The position numbers were made by a program, and so were the translations under genes. From M30B19 sp041741535 (lineage in GTDB: Bacteria > Planctomycetota > Planctomycetia > Pirellulales > Pirellulaceae), in the NCBI GenBank assembly GCA_041741535.1, contig JBGSJV010000194.1:40630-104629 (forward strand): a stretch of DNA of 64,000 nt. Reading direction: 5' to 3'. The notes under the pieces were generated by a model that had not been told where the DNA came from, did no database searches, and worked only from the letters and a program-made list of their open reading frames with translations. Shown here in pieces: positions 36,752 to 43,822 of the stretch (positions are counted from its first letter, which is position 1; every line of letters begins with the position of its first letter).

Positions 36752-37720
36752 TTACGCTCCCGCTGGTTCCAAATACATGCCAAGTTGACGGAATTTCGAA
36801 TATCGGTTTTGGACCAGCTGTTCGCCCGGCACGGTGGCCAATTCATCCAAGCAGCGCAGCAAATAGTTTTTGACTCGGTTGGCCATTTCGTGTGGATCGC
36901 GATGCGCTCCACCCAAGGGCTCCTCGATCACATCATCTACAACTTTCAACTCCGACAAATTCTTCGAAGTGAACTTCAATGCGTCCGCCGCCAATTCGGC
37001 AAATTCTGAACTCTTCCACAGAATGCCAGCGCAACCTTCTGGACTAATTACCGAGTAATAGGAATGTTGCAACATGGCGACCTTATCTCCGACTCCAATT
37101 CCCAAAGCACCACCCGAACCACCTTCACCAATCACGATACAAACGATCGGGGTTTTCAATTGCGACATCAAGAACATACTTTCGGCAATTACTTGAGCTT
37201 GGCCACGTTCCTCCGCGCCCAGTCCTGGGTAGGCGCCCGGTGTGTCGATCAAACAAATCACGGGCAAACCAAACTTGGCCGCCAACTTCATTTTGCCCAT
37301 CGCCTTGCGGTAGCCTTCCGGGTGGGCGCAGCCAAAGAAGTTCTCGGTTCGTTCTTGGTAGTTTCGTCCCTTCTGATGACCAATCACCATAACTTTACGA
37401 TCTTCTAACTTCGCAAACCCCGTTCGAATCGCTCGATCGTCGCCAAAGAATTTGTCCCCATGCAATTCCACGAATTCATCAAACACCAAACTGAGATAGT
37501 CGATGGTATGCGGACGATCTTTATGGCGAGCGACTTGCACGGTTTGCCATGGGGTCAAGTTATTGTAGATTTCGCGAGTTGCATCGACCCATTGTTGTCG
37601 CAACTGCCGAATTTTCTCCTGCTGTTCACTGGAGCCGTCTTGTTGACTACTGGCGGCGTCAATTTCCGCTTGGATGTTTTTGAGGTTGGTTTCAAACGGC
37701 AAGTAGGATTCAGGTTTCAT
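36752..37720 (-). CDS. accA: Acetyl-CoA carboxylase carboxyltransferase subunit alpha
   Basis: A 322-residue protein matching AccA throughout. It starts SYLPFETNLKNIQAEID; signature stretches are FDEFVELHGDKFFGDDRAI, GRNYQERTENFFGCAHPEGYRKA, LIDTPGAYPGLGAEERGQA, IGEGGSGGALGIGVGD and YYSVISPEGCAGILWKS. It carries out the second half-reaction of the first step in fatty acid synthesis, transferring the carboxyl group from biotin to acetyl-CoA together with AccD. It is 56 bases downstream of the kinase gene on the same strand and probably ends that operon. Its 3' end faces the dif-like site. Confidence 0.97.
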   Translation of the reverse strand: MKPESYLPFETNLKNIQAEIDAASSQQDGSSEQQEKIRQLRQQWVDATREIYNNLTPWQTVQVARHKDRPHTIDYLSLVFDEFVELHGDKFFGDDRAIRTGFAKLEDRKVMVIGHQKGRNYQERTENFFGCAHPEGYRKAMGKMKLAAKFGLPVICLIDTPGAYPGLGAEERGQAQVIAESMFLMSQLKTPIVCIVIGEGGSGGALGIGVGDKVAMLQHSYYSVISPEGCAGILWKSSEFAELAADALKFTSKNLSELKVVDDVIEEPLGGAHRDPHEMANRVKNYLLRCLDELATVPGEQLVQNRYSKFRQLGMYLEPAGA

Positions 37721-37776
37721 CGGGGATTTCGCTATTCATTCGCAAGTGGAGAAATGGATGGTTCGATGGTCGATCG

Positions 37777-38658
37777 TCACTGAGGACCATCAATGCGCGC
37801 TTGGACTTTTTTCTGTGAGCCGGGCCGCAGCACACGGATCTTCTTGATTTCAGCCAACACAGAGTCGATGGACTGGTAGCGATCCGCCGGATTCTTCGCC
37901 ATCATCTTGGTTAGGATGTTCGCGAAGGCGTCCGAAACAAAGTTGTTGGCTGGTAGGACAGATGGTACGGTGGCATTCAAATGTTTCGAGAGCAGTTCAT
38001 TGGGTGTCCCAGCAGTATACGGTAACTTGCCACTTACCAATTCAAAGAACGTACAACCTAATCCATACACGTCGGTCGCGACCGTCAGCGATTTGCTGCG
38101 GATCTGTTCGGGCGCCATGTAGCTGCGCGTCCCCGAGACAGATCTGCTGCCACCCCAACCACCAAAGATGGACGACTTCGTCAATTTCTGCGCAATTGAA
38201 AAGTCGATCAGTTTAACTTCCCGCTCTGGATTGATCAAGAAGTTGTCAGGCTTCATGTCGCAGTGCAACCAGCCCTTTTTATGCAAGTGCGCCAAGCCTT
38301 CACAGCACGCGATCAGGACGGAATCAATATCCAACAAAAGTCGATCCAAGTAGTCCCGGACTTCTTGTTTCAGATTGTTCGCGGTAAATAATTCCATGGC
38401 GATAAACGGCAGCGTATGTTGTTGATAAAACCCATGAATCTTGATGACTCGCGGATGCTCAAGCGTCTTGCCAACTTCCGCTTCATGCCGCAAGGCTTCG
38501 ACTTGATCTTTTTTCTTGAGATGTTCTTGCAATAGAACCTTTAAAGCCACGCGCTCTTCGGTCCCGGTTCGCAACGCTTCCCACACTTGGCAGGTTTGAC
38601 CCGCGCGAATGATACGGACCAATTGAAACGGCCCCAAGAAATGTTGACCACTTGCCAC
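37777..38658 (-). CDS. Serine/threonine protein kinase, non-RD type
   Basis: A 293-residue kinase catalytic domain with no added sensor or membrane segment. K40 in VALKVL, catalytic D134 in HCDMKPDN (N139), metal-binding D152 in DFS, and MAPEQ are all present. The catalytic loop has HCD in place of HRD, and DFG is DFS. The glycine loop is degenerate (RAGQTCQVW). These changes suggest a non-RD kinase not controlled by activation-loop phosphorylation, or one of low activity. It lies 4 bases after the glycosyltransferase gene and upstream of accA. Targets are unknown. Confidence 0.9.
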   Translation of the reverse strand: MASGQHFLGPFQLVRIIRAGQTCQVWEALRTGTEERVALKVLLQEHLKKKDQVEALRHEAEVGKTLEHPRVIKIHGFYQQHTLPFIAMELFTANNLKQEVRDYLDRLLLDIDSVLIACCEGLAHLHKKGWLHCDMKPDNFLINPEREVKLIDFSIAQKLTKSSIFGGWGGSRSVSGTRSYMAPEQIRSKSLTVATDVYGLGCTFFELVSGKLPYTAGTPNELLSKHLNATVPSVLPANNFVSDAFANILTKMMAKNPADRYQSIDSVLAEIKKIRVLRPGSQKKVQARIDGPQ

Positions 38659-38662
38659 AGGT

Positions 38663-39826
38663 TTACCTCAATATTTGTCGATACAGTTCGCGAATTTTCT
38701 CGGTCATGTAATGATGATCGAACACTTGTTGGCAGCGCAATTGCCCTGCCCTGCCCAAGCGCGTTCTCAATTCCACATCGCCCGCCAAGCGAAGCAGCCA
38801 TTGCGTCAAGCCAACTGTATCGCGCGGCGCGACCAAGCCCCCGGTAACGCCGTCCACGCACACTTCACGTGCCCCGTCGATATCAAACGATACCACGGGG
38901 ACTCCTGCCAGCAAAGCCTGCGGAAGCACTCGTGCCAGTCCCTCGCGGAGACTTGTGTGCACGACGACGTCCATCGCCGAAACGAGTTCCGGGATTTGGC
39001 TCGGCGCGACCAATCCGGTCAATACAAAATGATCGCTCAGGCCCCGCCGGTCAATCTCCTGCACAATTTCACCCGTCTTGGTCCCATTGCCGACCAACAT
39101 AAATTTCACGCACGGATTCCTGCGAATTACTTCGGTAGCGCTCTCCAGCACGTACTCATGCCCCTTCAACGGAGCCAAGCGGGCGATCTTGCCGATGACC
39201 AAATCATCGTCGCGCAAATTCCACCGGCGACGGGCTTTTTCGCGATGTTGCCGCGAGTCCAAAAAGGGCTGGACTTCCATGCCACTATAGATGGTGGTGA
39301 ATTTCTCCCGCGCGGCCACATGGGCTTCAACCATCAAATCCGTCATCGCATCCGCGACACTGATCAAATGATGGCAACGTTTTGCAGCGTACCATTCCAG
39401 CCAACGAAACAGCCAATAGCCCAACCGGTTCTGGTATTGGTGAAACGGAGCCCCGTGAACCGAATGGATCACCGCTGGAACGTTTAACCTCCAGGCGGCC
39501 AAACGACCTAAAAATCCAGCTTTGGCGCTATGAGTATGCACAACCTCCGGCTGAAAAGCGCGAAGCGCCGCCGTTAATTCACGATCGGCACGCCAATCAT
39601 CGGTCGGGTGAATACTCCGTCGCAAAGAAGGAAGGACTTCGATCCGAATTGAACGACGATCCGCGTCACTCATTCCTTCCAATAATTTGCCCTCCGGACC
39701 AGTTGTCGGCCCAGTGAGCAGTAGAACCTCGTCGCCAAAATCGTTGGCTAAATCCAAGCAGTTGTACAGCGTGTTTTCCTGCGCTCCGCCGATAATCATG
39801 CGGGTGATGACGTGAGCAATTTTCAT
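38663..39826 (-). CDS. GT4-type glycosyltransferase
   Basis: A 387-residue protein with the two Rossmann halves of GT-B enzymes. The N-terminal motif is ITRMIIGGAQENT, with VVHTHSAKAGFLGRLAA. The C-terminal half has IGKIARLAPLKGHEYVLE, VGNGTKTGEI and the E-x7-E-type LREGLARVLPQALLAGVPVV motif of GT4. It probably transfers a sugar from a nucleotide donor to a lipid or polysaccharide in envelope synthesis. The substrate cannot be read from the sequence. The start overlaps the truA stop by four bases (ATGA). Confidence 0.9.
   Translation of the reverse strand: MKIAHVITRMIIGGAQENTLYNCLDLANDFGDEVLLLTGPTTGPEGKLLEGMSDADRRSIRIEVLPSLRRSIHPTDDWRADRELTAALRAFQPEVVHTHSAKAGFLGRLAAWRLNVPAVIHSVHGAPFHQYQNRLGYWLFRWLEWYAAKRCHHLISVADAMTDLMVEAHVAAREKFTTIYSGMEVQPFLDSRQHREKARRRWNLRDDDLVIGKIARLAPLKGHEYVLESATEVIRRNPCVKFMLVGNGTKTGEIVQEIDRRGLSDHFVLTGLVAPSQIPELVSAMDVVVHTSLREGLARVLPQALLAGVPVVSFDIDGAREVCVDGVTGGLVAPRDTVGLTQWLLRLAGDVELRTRLGRAGQLRCQQVFDHHYMTEKIRELYRQILR
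38744..38756 (-). other. Doubled KOPS-like octamer, minus orientation
   Basis: Two overlapping copies of GGGCAGGG on the minus strand (CCCTGCCCTGCCC on the plus strand) inside the glycosyltransferase gene. This is the nearest site to the right of the dif-like sequence, and it is opposite in orientation to the nearest left site at 32998-33005 even though both lie in minus-strand genes. Confidence 0.6.
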
Positions 39827-40596
39827 ACGACATTCGTGGAGTCAGGACAGCGGTATTCGACGTTCATTAGGGTCAAGCCAGCCGCTGGGGCGGTCGGTCC
39901 AGCAATCGTGCGGTCTTTGGCAGCCAATATCTTGGGAATGTCCGCTAGGCTTAGTTTTTTCCTGCCTACCAACATGAGTGTACCTACCAGGTTTCGAACC
40001 ATGTTGTACAAAAATCCATCGCCGGTCACATAAATCTGGAACACGGGAAACCCGTCCTGTTCTTGAGTTTCGCATCGCAGACTCAAAATCGTACGCACCG
40101 TGGATCGGCGCGGCGCGCCGGCCGATTGCAGACTCGCAAAGTCCTGGCGTCCTTCGAACAAGTGCCCTGCCCTGCACATCAAGTCCACGTCCAAGGTTCG
40201 CGGCACGTACCAACTCCTCTCCAACAGAAACGGGCTGCGTCGCCGGCCCATTTGAATCGTGTAGCGATAGGTTTTGGCTACTGCATCACGGATCGCATGA
40301 AAGTCGTGCCCCATTTCTTCCGCTTCGCGGACGACAATTGTTCCCGGCAAATTCGCGTTCAACGCGCCGGGTACCGCGGACACCGCCAAGGTTTGTTCGG
40401 TCAATAGACTAGCAACTTGCCCCGCCGCATGGACTCCCGAGTCCGTGCGACCAGCGCCCGTAATCACCAACGACTCGCCGGTAACCGCCAACCAAGCTTC
40501 CTGCAAATGTCCTTGAATGCTGGGACCGTTCGGTTGGATCTGCCAGCCCACAAACCGCGTGCCTTCATAAGCCACCGTTAGCTTCAAGTAACGCAT
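39823..40596 (-). CDS. truA: tRNA pseudouridine(38-40) synthase
   Basis: A protein of about 257 residues beginning MRYLKLTVAYEGTRFVGWQIQP. The catalytic aspartate lies in GAGRTDSGVHA. FHAIRDAVAKTYRYTI and DGFLYNMVRNLVGTL also match TruA. It makes pseudouridine at positions 38-40 in the anticodon arm. The frame is open upstream to 40683, but the family N-terminus begins here, overlapping the asd 3' end by 13 bases; an ATG at 40614 is possible. It sits between asd and the glycosyltransferase gene in one operon. Confidence 0.93.
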   Translation of the reverse strand: MRYLKLTVAYEGTRFVGWQIQPNGPSIQGHLQEAWLAVTGESLVITGAGRTDSGVHAAGQVASLLTEQTLAVSAVPGALNANLPGTIVVREAEEMGHDFHAIRDAVAKTYRYTIQMGRRRSPFLLERSWYVPRTLDVDLMCRAGHLFEGRQDFASLQSAGAPRRSTVRTILSLRCETQEQDGFPVFQIYVTGDGFLYNMVRNLVGTLMLVGRKKLSLADIPKILAAKDRTIAGPTAPAAGLTLMNVEYRCPDSTNVV

Positions 40597-41612
40597 GTTG
40601 CCGGCATCTGACATAGGAGCGCTTCGGCAATTTGCACGGCGTTGGTGGCCGCCCCTTTTCGCAAGTTGTCGCTGACACACCAAAACGCCAGACTATTGAC
40701 ATCGGAGAGGTCTTTACGAATCCGACCGATCACGACATCATCACGCCCATTTACATTTATTGGCATGGGGTAATGTTTGTTCTTCAAATCATCCCAGACC
40801 GTGATCCCGGGAAAACTCGCAAACAATTCTCGCGCTTCCTCTGGGGTCACTTCACGTTCCGTTTGGACAACGACACTTTCGCAGTGAACATTCGGTACCG
40901 GAACTCGAACGCACGTTGGCCCAACTTGGATCGAGTCGTCTTCCAGAATTTTTCGAGTTTCATACACGAGCTTTAGTTCTTCCGAAGTGTAACCGTGCTC
41001 CTTGAGCGAACCAATTTGCGGAATTAGATTATTTGCGATCGGGTGTTGAAACGTCTGAGGCTGGAACGGTGCCCCCGTCAAAGCGGCCCGAAGTCCATAC
41101 GCCAATTCATCACTGCCGGCGGAGCCCGCGCCACTGGTTGCTTGGTAAGTCGTTACCACGACTCGCTTGACGCGAGCCGCATCGTGCAGCGGTTTGAGAG
41201 ACACCACCAGCTGAGTCGACGAACAATTGGGACTGGCAATGATCCCGCGATGCCGAGCAATCGCGTGGGCATTCACTTCGGGAATCACCAACGGAACGTC
41301 CGGCATCATGCGATGAGCGGCGCTCTCGTCAATGACAATTGTCCCAGCAGCCCTCGCCCAAGGCATGAATTCAACCGCGACCTCGTCCGGAGTACTGGCA
41401 ATTGCCAAATCGACGTCAACGAATGCACTCGGTTCTAACAGGCGGATCTCGTAAGTTTGCCCCATGAACTGCAATTTTGTGCCCGCCGAACGCTTCGAAG
41501 CCATAAACACGTAATTTTCAATCGGCAAACGGCGCTTTTCTAGTTGTTCCAAGACAATACGCCCGACAGCGCCCGTGGCTCCGATCACGGCTAGGGTTTT
41601 GATTGAACTCAT
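40584..41612 (-). CDS. asd: Aspartate-semialdehyde dehydrogenase
   Basis: A 342-residue protein with the NADP-binding loop VIGATGAVGRIVLE at the N-terminus and the active-site cysteine in IASPNCSSTQLV. It reduces aspartyl phosphate to aspartate semialdehyde, a precursor of lysine, diaminopimelate, threonine and methionine. VPVPNVHCESVVV and the C-terminal SDNLRKGAATNAVQIAE are also diagnostic. It is the first gene of the asd-truA-glycosyltransferase-kinase run. The upstream gap of about 150 bases probably holds the promoter. Confidence 0.96.
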   Translation of the reverse strand: MSSIKTLAVIGATGAVGRIVLEQLEKRRLPIENYVFMASKRSAGTKLQFMGQTYEIRLLEPSAFVDVDLAIASTPDEVAVEFMPWARAAGTIVIDESAAHRMMPDVPLVIPEVNAHAIARHRGIIASPNCSSTQLVVSLKPLHDAARVKRVVVTTYQATSGAGSAGSDELAYGLRAALTGAPFQPQTFQHPIANNLIPQIGSLKEHGYTSEELKLVYETRKILEDDSIQVGPTCVRVPVPNVHCESVVVQTEREVTPEEARELFASFPGITVWDDLKNKHYPMPINVNGRDDVVIGRIRKDLSDVNSLAFWCVSDNLRKGAATNAVQIAEALLCQMPATCVT

Positions 41613-41761
41613 GGATTTAGGATATCTCTGTTATTTCGGGAGAGTGCCAATTGCCCCTTGGACCGATGACATTCTAGCGATATTCGGTAAATTCGTCACG
41701 ACCGGTCCCAGCTTCCTCCACGCGGTGGCCAACGTCGGTATGTTCACCGGAACGTGGCCGG

Positions 41762-42766
41762 TCAGTCAATCCGCCGATCCGAGACATGATTCGCTGGAAC
41801 CACCGGAAACAGGCCATTCCATTCAATAAACGCCAAATTCGCAAGAATCATTATCGTGCCGAACGTCATCATGCCCAAAAACACTGCGATTCCCGCGTGG
41901 ACGATCACGGCCATGGCAATCACAACTGGTCGGGTCCTCGGTGACCACACCAAAAAGACATAACTGATCTCCCAAACAATCGTCAAATGGGTGGCCAACG
42001 CCAAGAACTCTGGGTAAGCGTGCAGCCAAGTCATGTCGATCGACTGGTATTGGTACGACGCAAAGGCTCCCCAAAGCGCTTCCCCGTTCCACCAAGTCAC
42101 TCCCTGGAGCTTGCCAGTTCCCGCGAACCAATAGATGACACAGAGTTGCAGTTGGATCAAACGAGTTCCAATATTCGTCCACACACTGAAACCGTCGTCC
42201 CACTGTTTCCCGCCGTCACGCTTCGTATTTCGATTCCTCCACCATTGATCCAAACTCCAAGAACGCCCTGCCCCGCCTAATGTTAGGTAAGTTAACAACG
42301 CGACATTCATCTGGTCCAAACCAAATAATGCCCCCGTGGCCCGATGCGCGTATGAAATTGCGAACGCCGCCGCCAACCATCCTGTCCAGGGCATGCCCAG
42401 CCCTATCGTAAACGCAGCAAAACAAGCCAATGCCACCCAATGCAACCCCCACAACACCCGAGAATCTTCGAACCAGTCAAAATGCGTCCAATGCCAATTC
42501 GTTGGATTCATCTGTGGTGCGATTTCCGGTCCAATCATCCGCTCCGTTCCTAAGAACGCTTCGAAATCGATTGTCCACACGGCATGGGTGTACAAGGCCA
42601 TGCAGCCTGCGCCAATTCGCATCACACCGAGCCAATTCGCTCGCCGAGGCGTGAACCAGAACCAATTCCAGCCGGTCCAAAAGTCCTGGATCGAACAAGT
42701 CAGATAGGCCATGACCCAGGCCCAAGCCGCGTTATTCCAACCTAACCAACCGCGCGGTTCATTCAT
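41762..42766 (-). CDS. HTTM-domain membrane protein
   Basis: A 334-residue protein with about seven transmembrane segments and the HTTM pattern, distantly related to vitamin K-dependent gamma-carboxylase: LGVMRIGAGCMALYTHAVW, QLCVIYWFAGTGKLQG, and THLTIVWEISYVFLVW. HTTM proteins are common in planctomycetes and of unclear function. The start at 42766 (MNEPRGW) overlaps the stop of the upstream partner gene by 8 bases; the open frame to 42919 only overlaps that gene. Translational coupling suggests the two products act together. Confidence 0.85.
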   Translation of the reverse strand: MNEPRGWLGWNNAAWAWVMAYLTCSIQDFWTGWNWFWFTPRRANWLGVMRIGAGCMALYTHAVWTIDFEAFLGTERMIGPEIAPQMNPTNWHWTHFDWFEDSRVLWGLHWVALACFAAFTIGLGMPWTGWLAAAFAISYAHRATGALFGLDQMNVALLTYLTLGGAGRSWSLDQWWRNRNTKRDGGKQWDDGFSVWTNIGTRLIQLQLCVIYWFAGTGKLQGVTWWNGEALWGAFASYQYQSIDMTWLHAYPEFLALATHLTIVWEISYVFLVWSPRTRPVVIAMAVIVHAGIAVFLGMMTFGTIMILANLAFIEWNGLFPVVPANHVSDRRID

Positions 42767-43607
42767 TTTGGTTTGACTCGCTGTTGGTAGGTATTTCCTC
42801 AATTGTGGGAGCGGCCGGCTCGGTCGCGGGAACCTCCACGAAGACGACGTTCTGGGAAGTCTCGTCCCATTTCCATCGTCCCAATTCGAATGCTCGCTCC
42901 GGTTCCAATAGCCGAGCATCCGAGGGTTGCATGCCGGCTCGAGCTTCGGACAGAGACGGGATCATCCGACGATTCAAGGTCAAGCGGATTTCTTGCCCCT
43001 GATGCCGTTGCAACATGACACGAGCCAACGGTGCTAGGATTTGCTTCCGCGCAACTTCGGACTCCTCCCACACTCGCCGGTCTTCCTCCAAATCGGCGAC
43101 CAAACGATCGGCTTCAATGGCTAGTCCCTGTTGCCGCAGTTCCGCGACCCGGACTTGTTCCAATTCGATGTACCGAGCAAACTCGGCCGGCGAAACCCAC
43201 TGTCCGAACAGGCGTCCCAAAGTCTCGGACCACATGAACCAGCGATGGTAGTTCAATCGCGGATAATCGCGGTTGATCGCATAGCGATCCGGGAAAATGC
43301 CTGTGAACTGGGAGCCGTCGGCTTTCGTAATCGTGAACCCGACTATACTTGCCGGGCCGGGATCCGGAGCAAAAAAACGATACCCGTGGTTCAAATACAA
43401 GAGCGTTTGGTAATGAGCCACGTTGCCCTGTACGGCTACCGCCAATGAACTGGTTGGCGGAACGGCCCAAGGCGAGACGAACATTGCCAACACATGGTAG
43501 GCCAGCCACACGCTGGCAAAGCCACGGGCCACCAACCCCCAACGTTGCCACGCAGGCGCATGAACGACCGTTGTTCCTCGTTCCATGTTTCTTGCCAATG
43601 TCGCCAC
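42759..43607 (-). CDS. Membrane-anchored partner protein of the HTTM gene
   Basis: A 282-residue protein with one transmembrane segment near residues 24-45 (LVARGFASVWLAYHVLAMFV), followed by a mostly extracytoplasmic region with NHGYRFFAPDPGPAS and DYPRLNYHRWFMW, then a charged helical stretch at about 170-215. Proteins with FFAPDPGP often sit beside HTTM genes in planctomycetes; no activity is known. It overlaps the HTTM gene by 8 bases. The C-terminal tail is acidic and probably flexible. Confidence 0.8.
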   Translation of the reverse strand: MATLARNMERGTTVVHAPAWQRWGLVARGFASVWLAYHVLAMFVSPWAVPPTSSLAVAVQGNVAHYQTLLYLNHGYRFFAPDPGPASIVGFTITKADGSQFTGIFPDRYAINRDYPRLNYHRWFMWSETLGRLFGQWVSPAEFARYIELEQVRVAELRQQGLAIEADRLVADLEEDRRVWEESEVARKQILAPLARVMLQRHQGQEIRLTLNRRMIPSLSEARAGMQPSDARLLEPERAFELGRWKWDETSQNVVFVEVPATEPAAPTIEEIPTNSESNQNE

Positions 43608-43822
43608 TCCCAGTCGATTATCTCACCCTGCCCTGCTCTGCCGTCAGACATCTGCGGCTCTCCCAATTCTAAAGCAGTAGCCCTGATTTGTTTAAGCCCA
43701 ATCAGGAGTCAATAATTGTCACGGCCGGTGAGCGCGAACGTGGGAGGGCCGGAAAATGAGCGGGCATTAAGTTGTCTAGAACCCATTCCTTTGAATAACT
43801 TGGTCTTGAATTTCGTGACCGG

